Shown: piece after piece, positions 1-6,232 of the stretch
Position numbering within the stretch: the first letter of the stretch is position 1
Layout: the number at the start of each line of letters is the position of its first letter
Assembly: GCA_002435585.1 (NCBI GenBank)
Contig: DJDY01000104.1
Location: 1,564-14,195, forward strand
Reading direction: 5' to 3'
DNA: 12,632 bases
Source of the DNA: Lachnospira sp. UBA5912
GTDB lineage: Bacteria; Bacillota; Clostridia; Lachnospirales; Lachnospiraceae
Program-made: the position numbers and the translations under genes
Notes under the pieces: model-generated
What the model was told of the DNA's origin: nothing
Database searches by the model: none
The model's input: the letters and a program-made list of their open reading frames with translations, nothing else

Positions 1-27
1 AACATATTAATATAGAATTTTCAATCA

Positions 28-89
28 TTTTATATATATGTTTTTATATATTGCTTTATATATTGTTTTACATATTGTTTTACATATGT
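28..89. repeat. Short AT-rich tandem repeat, about 12 bp unit
   Basis: Four consecutive 12-base units can be read at 42-53, 54-65, 66-77 and 78-89, with consensus YTTTAYATATTG; the last two begin TTTTACATAT. A fifth, more diverged unit precedes them at 28-40. The array lies downstream of the trxB stop codon and has no coding potential. It may be a simple slippage repeat; no function is evident. Confidence 0.55.
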
Positions 90-178
90 GTATACATAAC
101 CAATATAAAACAGAATATTAAAAACCCTTTTATTATTAAAGAAACAACCGACACATCTTCCCAGTTTACATAATCTGG

Positions 179-1165
179 TTATTTAAGATACTTTATCACC
201 TGTGATGCTGCATTAGCACCATCTGCTGCCGCTGTAATGACCTGTCTTAACTGTTTTGTCCTTACGTCTCCCGCTACATAGAAGCCTTTTGCTGATGTAA
301 CACAATCTTCGGATGCAACAACATATCCTTTTTCATCCAGTTCTACAATGCCTTTAAGAATATCTGTTTCTGGTTCCATGCCAATAGCAACAAAAAGTCC
401 ATCAGCCTTTATAACCTGTCCATCACTAAGAACAACTTCTTCAAGCTTCTTTTCACCTCTTAAAGACTGTATATTAACACCCGTAATTATATGAACATTC
501 GCCCGCTCCTTAACTTTATTCAAGGTAACTGCATCTGCTCGGAATTCATCTCGTCTGTGAACCAGATATACATCGGAGCTTATATCTGACAAATACAGTG
601 CATCACCAAGTGCACTGTTGCCACCACCGGCAACAACTACGCTTTTGCCCTTATAAAAAGCTCCATCACATACCGCACAGTATGAAACGCCTTTTCCAAC
701 ATATTCTTCCTCTTCTTTAATTCCAAGATGACGATGGTGGCTGCCTGCTGCATATATAACAGTTTTTGAAAACTTACATGTCCCATCAGAAAACTCTGTT
801 CTCCACAGTCCTGACATGTTTTTAGTGTCAATACAAGCTTGATTCATACCGATATCAGCCGCCTTTACTTCTGACTTTATATCATTTCTTACAGGAGTAA
901 TTCCTGTAACTTCACCTTCATCTATTACTACTCCAAGAGATAATGCATGATTTCTGAAACTTTCTCCAAGATCAAAACCATTTACCGCCGGAATGCCAAG
1001 ATAATTATCAACTTTATCACTATATGCTATCTGTCCGGCACCCATATATTCTTTTTCAATAACAAGGACATCAAGACCTGCCCTTTTAGCATATATAGCT
1101 GCTGATAAGCCAGCAGGACCACTTCCTACTATAATAACATCGAGTACATTATTTAATCCGTTCAT
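179..1165 (-). CDS. trxB: Thioredoxin reductase (TrxB-type FAD/NAD(P)H flavoprotein)
   Basis: This is a cytoplasmic flavoenzyme that passes electrons from NAD(P)H to thioredoxin. The 328-residue protein has the N-terminal FAD-binding GSGPAG (residues 14-19), the redox-active CAVC at 163-166, a second nucleotide fold GGGNSA (180-185), the NADPH-contacting HRRDEFRA (203-210) and the C-terminal FAD motif YVAGD. TrxB is usually 305-320 residues; the extra length comes from an insertion around residues 93-121. The ATG follows a strong AGGAAAGGTG ribosome binding site. It lies behind the sulfur locus, which encodes a thioredoxin, but a terminator and a candidate promoter separate them, so it is probably transcribed at least partly on its own. 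The likely partner is the thioredoxin at 3167-3484, by inference from proximity. The family assignment is secure. Confidence 0.93.
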   Translation of the reverse strand: MNGLNNVLDVIIVGSGPAGLSAAIYAKRAGLDVLVIEKEYMGAGQIAYSDKVDNYLGIPAVNGFDLGESFRNHALSLGVVIDEGEVTGITPVRNDIKSEVKAADIGMNQACIDTKNMSGLWRTEFSDGTCKFSKTVIYAAGSHHRHLGIKEEEEYVGKGVSYCAVCDGAFYKGKSVVVAGGGNSALGDALYLSDISSDVYLVHRRDEFRADAVTLNKVKERANVHIITGVNIQSLRGEKKLEEVVLSDGQVIKADGLFVAIGMEPETDILKGIVELDEKGYVVASEDCVTSAKGFYVAGDVRTKQLRQVITAAADGANAASQVIKYLK

Positions 1166-1233
1166 AAATACACCTTTCCTACTGATATTTTTATATTTGT
1201 CTCTTCAAGCTATCAATATATATCTTCTGCTTT

Positions 1234-1239
1234 ATTATA
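1234..1239 (-). promoter_or_regulatory. Candidate -10 box of trxB promoter
   Basis: On the minus strand a perfect TATAAT occurs about 70 bases upstream of the trxB ATG and downstream of the terminator at 1307-1351. The -35 region at 17-base spacing (TTTCAG) is poor, so this is a moderate candidate only. Confidence 0.4.
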
Positions 1240-1306
1240 CATTTAATTCACAGTTTCTGAAACATAAGATAGATTCTTTTTCTTATCATTTGGCTATGTT
1301 TATATC

Positions 1307-1351
1307 AAATAAATGCAGGTAATCGTTGTTGGCGACTACCTGCATTTATTT
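1307..1351. terminator. Bidirectional intrinsic terminator between hcyD-like gene and trxB
   Basis: A perfect 15-base-pair stem has arms at 1307-1321 and 1337-1351 and a 15-base loop, within which TCG and CGA can add three more pairs. T-rich sequence flanks both ends (TTTATTTTTATA on the plus strand, ATTTATTTG on the minus strand). It lies just downstream of the JAMM gene stop, so it should end the sulfur operon before trxB. Confidence 0.8.
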
Positions 1352-1372
1352 TTATATACCGTATTCACGACA

Positions 1373-1783
1373 TTATATAATATGCAAATCTTCTTTTTGT
1401 GATTCGTTTCCTTCTATGTGAAATGAATTAAGCACTGGTTCATCAGCATTCATTAAAGAAAGTATCATATAACTTGCCTTGCTGTCATATGCAAGCCTTT
1501 TATCCTCTTCTGATGGTCTTGAAGGAGATTCCGGATGTGAATGCCAGTTTCCAAGTGGAACTAAACCATTAGCTCTCATATCCTTGACTGCTGCAAGTTG
1601 TTCCTTAGGATCCATTGAGAAATGTTCATTGGAATGATCAATGTTAGTTAAAAGATAAACCTTTTCAATGTGCTTATCACCATCTTTGATTGTTCCTCCA
1701 ATAAGTCCGCATGCTTCCTCCGGAAGATTCTTCTTTGCATATTCAAGTATTGTATCATAGTCACTTTTATTAAATGTAATCAC
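1373..1783 (-). CDS. JAMM/MPN+ metallopeptidase (HcyD/Mec-like, M67 family)
   Basis: This is a zinc isopeptidase-like enzyme predicted to cut behind the C-terminal glycines of a ThiS-like sulfur carrier. The JAMM signature is complete: Glu23 in PEEACGLIGG, then His81-Ser-His83-Pro and Asp94 in HSHPESPSRPSEED. In W. succinogenes HcyD removes the residue masking HcyS and later releases homocysteine from the carrier; the M. tuberculosis relative Mec releases cysteine from CysO. I chose the GTG at 1783 because AGGAGG (1793-1798) lies 9 bases upstream. An ATG 21 codons earlier would add a poorly conserved extension running across that site. The resulting 136 residues fit bacterial members of the family. 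It is the last gene before the terminator, and the carrier and its activating enzyme are encoded just upstream. The name HcyD is by context. Confidence 0.88.
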   Translation of the reverse strand: MITFNKSDYDTILEYAKKNLPEEACGLIGGTIKDGDKHIEKVYLLTNIDHSNEHFSMDPKEQLAAVKDMRANGLVPLGNWHSHPESPSRPSEEDKRLAYDSKASYMILSLMNADEPVLNSFHIEGNESQKEDLHII

Positions 1784-1813
1784 TATGTGACACCTCCTGA
1801 TTTCTTTTGATGG

Positions 1814-1819
1814 AGTATA
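1814..1819 (-). promoter_or_regulatory. Possible -10 box upstream of the JAMM gene
   Basis: TATACT on the minus strand lies about 30 bases upstream of the GTG start. No good -35 is visible (GTGTGA at 17-base spacing). If real, the inverted repeat at 1849-1875 would sit near -55, an activator-like position. This is weak evidence. Confidence 0.2.
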
Positions 1820-1848
1820 ATGCGAAAATAGATTTTTCACACACACGA

Positions 1849-1875
1849 TTTGTGTCCACGCACACTTGACACAAA
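1849..1875. promoter_or_regulatory. Inverted repeat TTTGTGTC-N11-GACACAAA, candidate operator
   Basis: Perfect 8-base arms at 1849-1856 and 1868-1875 are separated by 11 bases, in the gap between the ThiF-like and JAMM genes. The core GTGTC-N11-GACAC recurs with the same spacing before the sulfite reductase gene (4877-4897). This suggests a shared dimeric regulator site, although an RNA hairpin is also possible. Confidence 0.5.
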
Positions 1876-1877
1876 CT

Positions 1878-1905
1878 CATTATGCACAAAAACATGCACA
1901 TAATG
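1878..1905. repeat. Inverted repeat CATTATG-N14-CATAATG
   Basis: Seven-base arms at 1878-1884 and 1899-1905 lie immediately beside the GTGTC repeat. The direct motif ATGCAC also occurs twice inside. It could be a hairpin in the intercistronic RNA or a second protein site; there is no T-tract for termination. Confidence 0.35.
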
Positions 1906-1928
1906 GCGATTAATATCATGTATAAATA

Positions 1929-2735
1929 TTAGTGATCCTCGCAGACTGCCTGTTCATAATCTATAAGTTCTGTTATAGTTGGATGCTTGCCACATACTGC
2001 ACAGCCGTCCGTATTTGATGGAAGCTTAATCTTATGGAATTCCTGTGTTATAGCATCATAAGTAAGAAGATATCCTGTAAGAAGATCGCCTACACCAAGG
2101 ATATACTTGATAGCCTCCATTGCCTGAAGACTTCCTATAACACCACCCATAGCTCCAATAACACCAGCCTGCTTGCATGTAGGTACCGCATCCTTTGGTG
2201 GTGGGTTCTTGAATACACATCTGTAGCATGGCCCTTCTCCTGGAACATACGTCATAAGCTGACCCTTAAATCTTATAATGCCCGCATGTGAGAAAGGCTT
2301 CTTAGCCATAACACAGGCATCATTGATAAGAAACTTAGCTGGGAAATTATCCGTACCATCAATGATAAAATCGTAATCCTTAATGATATCCATAATATTC
2401 TCACTTGTTATGAATTCTCTGTATGTATTAACTGTTACATCAGGATTCATAGCATTAATAGTTTCCTTTGCTGACTGTACCTTAGACTTACCTACATCTG
2501 CTGTCTGATGTATAATCTGTCTTTGAAGATTGCTAAGATCAACCTCATCTGCATCTGCTATACCTATTGTACCAACACCTGCTGCTGCAAGATACATAGC
2601 TGCCGGTGCTCCAAGACCACCAGCACCAATAATAAGTACCTTAGCATTAAGTAACTTTTTCTGCCCTTTAGCGCCAACCTCTTTTAAAATGATATGACGC
2701 GAATAACGCTCTATCTGCTCATCTGTTAAAGCCAT
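1929..2735 (-). CDS. ThiF/MoeB/HesA-family E1-like adenylyltransferase (HcyF-like)
   Basis: This enzyme activates the C-terminal glycine of a ubiquitin-like sulfur carrier as an acyl-adenylate so that sulfide can form a thiocarboxylate. The 268 residues show the nucleotide-binding GAGGLG (37-42), the acidic segment IADADEVDLSNLQRQ with Arg72, DGTDN (126-130), a zinc site of two CxxC pairs (Cys170/Cys173 and Cys245/Cys248), and Cys187 in PTCKQAGV at the usual position of the family cysteine. No rhodanese domain is fused at the C-terminus. The ATG follows AGGAGG. It lies 33 bases after the sulfur carrier gene and ahead of the JAMM gene. The family call is secure. The HcyF role rests on the operon; a MoeB or ThiF role is less likely because no molybdopterin or thiamine genes are nearby. 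Confidence 0.9.
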   Translation of the reverse strand: MALTDEQIERYSRHIILKEVGAKGQKKLLNAKVLIIGAGGLGAPAAMYLAAAGVGTIGIADADEVDLSNLQRQIIHQTADVGKSKVQSAKETINAMNPDVTVNTYREFITSENIMDIIKDYDFIIDGTDNFPAKFLINDACVMAKKPFSHAGIIRFKGQLMTYVPGEGPCYRCVFKNPPPKDAVPTCKQAGVIGAMGGVIGSLQAMEAIKYILGVGDLLTGYLLTYDAITQEFHKIKLPSNTDGCAVCGKHPTITELIDYEQAVCEDH

Positions 2736-2768
2736 ATAAATCCTCCTTGTTTTGTGTAGTTTATTTTA

Positions 2769-2978
2769 TTATCTCTGTCCGCCACCCATAAAGTATAAGA
2801 ACTCGACATTATCTCCATCTTTTAACTGATATGTTTCCTTCTGATCGCCTGGGATGAATTCTTCATTGATTGAAACTGTTACATACTCTGGTGTTTCAAC
2901 ATTCTCGATTTCAAAAAGCTTTGGAAGTGTAATTCCATCTTCATATTCTTTCTTTACTCCTGATACTATTAACTGCAT
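2769..2978 (-). CDS. ThiS/MoaD-like sulfur carrier with masked C-terminus (HcyS-like)
   Basis: This 69-residue ubiquitin-like protein is predicted to carry sulfur as a C-terminal thiocarboxylate. The N-terminal MQLIVSGVKKEY strand pair, the central PEYVTVSINEEF and the DGDNVEFLYFMGGG ending are typical of ThiS. Ordinary ThiS stops at the glycines; here Gln-Arg follows (GGGQR). Such a tail must be cut off before adenylation, and the JAMM peptidase two genes downstream supplies the expected activity. The same logic is known for HcyS of W. succinogenes and QbsE of the quinolobactin pathway. The ATG has a GAGGT ribosome binding site. The gene precedes the activating enzyme and follows the thioredoxin gene after a 188-base gap. 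Confidence 0.88.
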   Translation of the reverse strand: MQLIVSGVKKEYEDGITLPKLFEIENVETPEYVTVSINEEFIPGDQKETYQLKDGDNVEFLYFMGGGQR

Positions 2979-3166
2979 ATTCTACCTCTTTCCTGCCATT
3001 CAGGCATACTTTCAACTTAATTATATTTTATTATTAATCTGACAATCCTTTATTAAATGTTATTATACGAATGTCATATGTAATTCTGCCATTCATTGGT
3101 GTATCCGGATTGCTGCATTCAGATTACTCATACACAATATCTGACTTATATATAAATGTCAGGATA

Positions 3167-3484
3167 TTATAAATTGGACTCTATGAAACTTACCAGCTCA
3201 TCCTTTTTAAACACTCCTGTGTGTCTTGCTTTTTCTTCTCCATCCTTGAATAATACAAGTGTTGGAGCTGCACTCACATCATATTTTTCAGCTGCATCAG
3301 CATCGAAATTAATATTAACCTTAAATACTGCTAATGCTCCTGCCTTCTCATCTTCTACTGTACCAATCACTGGCGCAAGTCTTTTACATGGAACACAGCT
3401 GTCTGAATAAAAGTCAACAAGAACTGGAAGTGGATTATTCAATACTTTTTCATCAAAATCCTGTAGCTTAATTCTCTCTGCCAT
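3167..3484 (-). CDS. Thioredoxin with non-standard SCVPC active site
   Basis: This small cytoplasmic disulfide oxidoreductase has 105 residues, the standard thioredoxin length. The fold is recognisable from VLVDFYSDSC, the redox pair Cys30 and Cys33 (CVPC) and the cis-proline segment SAAPTLVLF (Pro74). The usual WCGPC is changed to SCVPC: the tryptophan before the first cysteine and the glycine inside the pair are both replaced, which should alter redox potential and partner choice. It starts 10 bases after the TusA-like stop with an AGGAG ribosome binding site, so the two are probably co-translated. Inferred roles are reducing a persulfide on TusA or the carrier, or feeding electrons from TrxB into the sulfur pathway. 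It is unlikely to be the cell's only general thioredoxin. Confidence 0.9.
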   Translation of the reverse strand: MAERIKLQDFDEKVLNNPLPVLVDFYSDSCVPCKRLAPVIGTVEDEKAGALAVFKVNINFDADAAEKYDVSAAPTLVLFKDGEEKARHTGVFKKDELVSFIESNL

Positions 3485-3494
3485 AATCTTTCTC

Positions 3495-3746
3495 CTATTC
3501 TTCTACCTTTTTAACGATAAGAGTATATGTCTCATCCTCATTGTTAACAAGCTTAAGAATCTGGTGTCCCTCTTCTTTAATACTTCTTGGAACATTCGCC
3601 ACTGGTTCACCATCATTCATGCGGATAGCGATTATCTCTCCATCATCGAGCTCATCAATAGCAACCTTAGCCTTAACAAATGTAAGCGGGCATACTTTAT
3701 CAGTTATATCAACTGTATCGTCTATCTTGATTCCTTCTATTTCCAT
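3495..3746 (-). CDS. TusA/SirA/YeeD-like sulfurtransferase
   Basis: This 83-residue protein belongs to the TusA-like family, whose members carry sulfur as a persulfide on one cysteine. The family segment is DITDKVCPLTFVKAK, with Cys19-Pro20. The classical motif is CPxP; here the second proline is Thr22 (CPLT). The rest of the fold, including the LDDGEIIAIRMNDGEPVANVP stretch, is present. The ATG has a GGGAG ribosome binding site. It lies between the sulfite reductase and thioredoxin genes. A SirA-like gene is, to my recollection, also present in the Wolinella methionine cluster. Its probable task is to hand reduced sulfur toward the carrier; this is inferred from position. Confidence 0.85.
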   Translation of the reverse strand: MEIEGIKIDDTVDITDKVCPLTFVKAKVAIDELDDGEIIAIRMNDGEPVANVPRSIKEEGHQILKLVNNEDETYTLIVKKVEE

Positions 3747-3860
3747 CGTTCTTCTCCCTTCTTTGCTATACCTTCTTATATGAAATGTAAATTCTTTAAA
3801 GAGTCATCTGTTCTCATTCTTTTCTCTACATTCCTAGTATCTTTATATGTTTATGGGTTA

Positions 3861-3887
3861 TATATTACCACATAAGGTGGTAATATA
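3861..3887. repeat. Intra-operon hairpin between sir and the tusA-like gene
   Basis: A perfect 11-base-pair stem (3861-3871 with 3877-3887) closes a 5-base loop in the 193-base gap between the two genes. No T-tract follows on the minus strand, so it is not a standard terminator. It could set RNA processing or stability between the sir and tusA parts of the transcript. Confidence 0.5.
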
Positions 3888-3939
3888 CAATCCATAATTT
3901 ATAAATTAGAGTAATTTTTTGCTATTTTTATATATATTA

Positions 3940-4806
3940 TTATCTGCCCTCGTAAGCAGCTCTGATTTCTTTTCTGAATTCATCCTCACCTAATCTTTGT
4001 AGTGTAAGTCTGAATCTTTCACCTGCATTGGCATTCTTCTCAAAGAAGCCTATAGCAGCATCTGTAACCCTGAAAAGTGTTTCTTCATCTGTAATAAGTG
4101 GAAGAAGCTGTTCTCCCTTATATATATGGTTACCAAAAAGGCCACCAAATGATACGATAAATCCGCTTTTTCCTTCCCACGCTTCTGTAGGACATGCCTT
4201 TACACAACGTCCACAGTTGTTACACTTAGTTCTGTCTATAGTGACTGTATTATTAGCACAGCTTATTGCACCGGCACGACATGCCTTCTCACATACGCCA
4301 CAATTAATACACTTATCCTTGACATATGTAACTTCCATGCCACCCTTTATACCGATATCATTTTCTTCTGCCTTAAGACAGTTGTTCTGACATCCTGTAA
4401 CACCAAACTTGAACTTATGTGGAAGTTCCCTTCCAAAATAATGTTCATCAAGTTTCTTTGCAATATCATATGTATCTATACATCCGCTAGGACAGACTGC
4501 ATTACCCTGACACGCTGTGACAGTTCTTACTCTAGGTCCACATACGCCTGGCTTAACTCCGCCTTCTGCAAGTTCTGCCCTTACTTCCTCAATATTATCA
4601 AAATTAATGAAAGGAATCTCTATACCCTGTCTTGATGTCATATGTACATATCCCTTACCATATTTGTCTGCAACATCAGCAACAGCCCTTATATTCTCTG
4701 ATGTAAGATTACCACCTACAACCTGAATTCTAAGTGAAAAATAGCCTTTCTGCTTCTGTCTCATGAATCCACCTTTTTTAAGTGCTGAATAATCAATACT
4801 AGCCAT
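3940..4806 (-). CDS. Single-subunit siroheme sulfite reductase with two ferredoxin [4Fe-4S] clusters
   Basis: It is predicted to reduce sulfite to sulfide in six electron steps. From the chosen start (288 residues) the order is: a ferredoxin-like half domain (about 20-85, with SRQGIEIPF); the siroheme/[4Fe-4S] ligands Cys99 and Cys105 (C-x5-C) plus Cys139 and Cys143 in GVTGCQNNC (C-x3-C); and two ferredoxin motifs with Cys166/169/172/176 and Cys195/198/201/205. An in-frame ATG nine codons upstream (4833) exists, but GGAGGAAG directly precedes the ATG at 4806, which decides the start. The protein is half the size of CysI-type enzymes and resembles AsrC and other small Dsr-like proteins. No AsrA or AsrB subunit is adjacent. 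In this operon it would supply sulfide for the carrier thiocarboxylate, like Sir of W. succinogenes. Confidence 0.9.
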   Translation of the reverse strand: MASIDYSALKKGGFMRQKQKGYFSLRIQVVGGNLTSENIRAVADVADKYGKGYVHMTSRQGIEIPFINFDNIEEVRAELAEGGVKPGVCGPRVRTVTACQGNAVCPSGCIDTYDIAKKLDEHYFGRELPHKFKFGVTGCQNNCLKAEENDIGIKGGMEVTYVKDKCINCGVCEKACRAGAISCANNTVTIDRTKCNNCGRCVKACPTEAWEGKSGFIVSFGGLFGNHIYKGEQLLPLITDEETLFRVTDAAIGFFEKNANAGERFRLTLQRLGEDEFRKEIRAAYEGR

Positions 4807-4875
4807 ATCTTCCTCCGTTTTACCCAAATTCATATCTTAATCTTATTGGGTATTAATAATATAATAATAGTTTCA

Positions 4876-4898
4876 AGTGTCTATGCAGCTGTGACACT
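4876..4898. promoter_or_regulatory. Inverted repeat AGTGTC-N11-GACACT, candidate operator of sir
   Basis: Six-base arms at 4876-4881 and 4893-4898 are separated by 11 bases. The core GTGTC-N11-GACAC is identical in sequence and spacing to the repeat at 1849-1875. It covers the expected transcription start of the extended -10 promoter at 4900-4908, a typical repressor position. Confidence 0.5.
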
Positions 4899-4899
4899 A

Positions 4900-4908
4900 A
4901 TTATAACA
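4900..4908 (-). promoter_or_regulatory. Extended -10 promoter (TGtTATAAT) upstream of sir
   Basis: The minus strand reads TGTTATAAT, a perfect extended -10, about 95 bases upstream of the sir ATG in the metY-sir gap. The -35 region is weak, as is common for extended -10 promoters. It may give the sir-to-JAMM genes a start site of their own besides read-through from metY. Confidence 0.45.
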
Positions 4909-4950
4909 TCATGACTGTCAGTTATCACATATATATGCTTTCTGCAATCA

Positions 4951-6186
4951 TTATTTTTGTATGAATTCTACTGCCTGGGTAAAATCTTCTATAAGATCTT
5001 CAATATCTTCTATTCCGACACTGATTCTTACAAGGTCATCATACACTCCTGCAATCTTCTTTTCTTCCTCAGTGCTATGTGCACTGATAGTTGAACCAGG
5101 GTGGATAACAAGTGTCTTGGTATCTCCTATATTAGAAACATTAAGTGGAAGCTTTAACGCATTGATAAACTCAAATGCATTCTCCTTGCTGCCTGTTCTG
5201 ATAGTAATTATTCCACCATATCCGTTATGCAGTTCCCTGTCTGCAATGTCATGGAACTCACTGCTCTTAAGACCTGGATAATTGACATTCAGGAAAGAAT
5301 AATTCGTATCAAGATACTCTGCAAGTTTTAATGCATTATATGTGATACGTTCCATACGCAATCCCAAAGTCTCTATACCAAGTATATTATAGAAAGCATT
5401 CTGTGGAGATAAACAGGCTCCTGTATTTCTGTATATTCCATTTCTCAACTTTGCAGTATATGCAAAAGGTCCAAACTTTGTAAAATCTTTCATACCAGGA
5501 TATTTTACACTATCCCACTTAAAATTACCAGAATCAGTTATCACACCGCTGATAGAATTACTGTTTCCGTTCACATATTTAGATGTTGAATTAACCACAA
5601 TATCAGCTCCATACTCTATTGGCTTTATAAGATATGCCGTGGCAACTGTATTATCCACTATAAGCGGCACACCTGCCTTATGCGCTGCATCAGCCAGAAG
5701 TCTGATATCCGTAACATCAAGCCTTGGGTTTCCTATAGTCTCTGCGAAATACAATCTAGTATGTTCATTAGTGACAGCCTCAAACTGCTCTATATTGTTA
5801 TTCTCCACATAATGTGTCCTGATTCCAAATGCTTCAAGATCCCTGAACAAATCAATGCTTCCACCATAAAGACTGGCACTACAGACTATCTCATCGCCAC
5901 TTCTTAATATATTGGTAAACGCATTCGTAATAGCAGCCATACCAGATGCACATGCCACACTTGCTATACCACCTTCAAGTGCTGTCATTCTTTTCTCGAA
6001 AGAATCAACGGTAGGATTGCTTATCCTGCTATATGAAAAACCAGGTGCTTTATTATTAAATATCTTCTCAAGAGTTTCAGCACTTGCATGTTCAAATGCA
6101 CTGGACTGATATACAGGTGTCTGTGTTGCACCTGTCTTCTTATCCCCTCTGAAATCTCCGTGAAGCAATGCTGTATTAAATCTCAT
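4951..6186 (-). CDS. metY: O-acetylhomoserine sulfhydrylase family PLP enzyme (MetY-like)
   Basis: This is a cytoplasmic PLP enzyme of the Cys/Met metabolism family (411 residues), predicted to replace the acetyl group of O-acetylhomoserine with sulfur. Visible family features are TQTPVYQSSAFEH (21-33), the phosphate-binding YSRISNPT (52-59), SGMAA (81-85), Asp178 in VDNT, which contacts the pyridine nitrogen, and PLP lysine Lys203 in NSTSKYVNG. After that lysine the usual GHG of MetY reads GNS. In W. succinogenes the matching enzyme accepts the HcyS thiocarboxylate rather than free sulfide, and the genes downstream here encode that whole system. The ATG follows GGAG (6195-6198). It heads the operon behind a strong promoter. 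Alternatives within the family (cystathionine gamma-synthase, methionine gamma-lyase) fit the neighbourhood less well. Confidence 0.88.
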   Translation of the reverse strand: MRFNTALLHGDFRGDKKTGATQTPVYQSSAFEHASAETLEKIFNNKAPGFSYSRISNPTVDSFEKRMTALEGGIASVACASGMAAITNAFTNILRSGDEIVCSASLYGGSIDLFRDLEAFGIRTHYVENNNIEQFEAVTNEHTRLYFAETIGNPRLDVTDIRLLADAAHKAGVPLIVDNTVATAYLIKPIEYGADIVVNSTSKYVNGNSNSISGVITDSGNFKWDSVKYPGMKDFTKFGPFAYTAKLRNGIYRNTGACLSPQNAFYNILGIETLGLRMERITYNALKLAEYLDTNYSFLNVNYPGLKSSEFHDIADRELHNGYGGIITIRTGSKENAFEFINALKLPLNVSNIGDTKTLVIHPGSTISAHSTEEEKKIAGVYDDLVRISVGIEDIEDLIEDFTQAVEFIQK

Positions 6187-6232
6187 ATCTTCATCTCCAA
6201 TCGCATAAACTATAAACCTACTTGTTTAATAT

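Noticed and set aside
28..89. CRISPR array
   Set aside because: Units are 12 bases, contiguous and without spacers.
1784..1846. Longer JAMM protein starting at the ATG at 1846
   Set aside because: The extra 21 codons run across the AGGAGG site and the GTG start, and add residues not typical of the family.
1929..2978. ThiS/ThiF pair for thiamine synthesis or MoaD/MoeB for molybdopterin
   Set aside because: No thiamine or molybdopterin genes are nearby, the carrier has a Gln-Arg tail, and the partners are JAMM, sulfite reductase and MetY.
2993..3095. Direct repeat TGAATGGCAG (minus strand) at 2993-3002 and 3086-3095
   Set aside because: Only two 10-base copies with no symmetric or positional logic; could be chance.
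3137..3166. Terminator after the thioredoxin gene (CTGAC/GTCAG repeat)
   Set aside because: The stem is only five pairs plus a bulged extension, with no T-tract on the minus strand.
4028..4390. Plus-strand open frame opposite sulfite reductase, and similar frames opposite other genes
   Set aside because: They mirror strong coding sequence on the other strand, have no ribosome binding site or family features, and are compositional shadows.
4807..4833. Sulfite reductase start at the ATG at 4833
   Set aside because: A strong GGAGGAAG site lies inside that extension, directly before the ATG at 4806.
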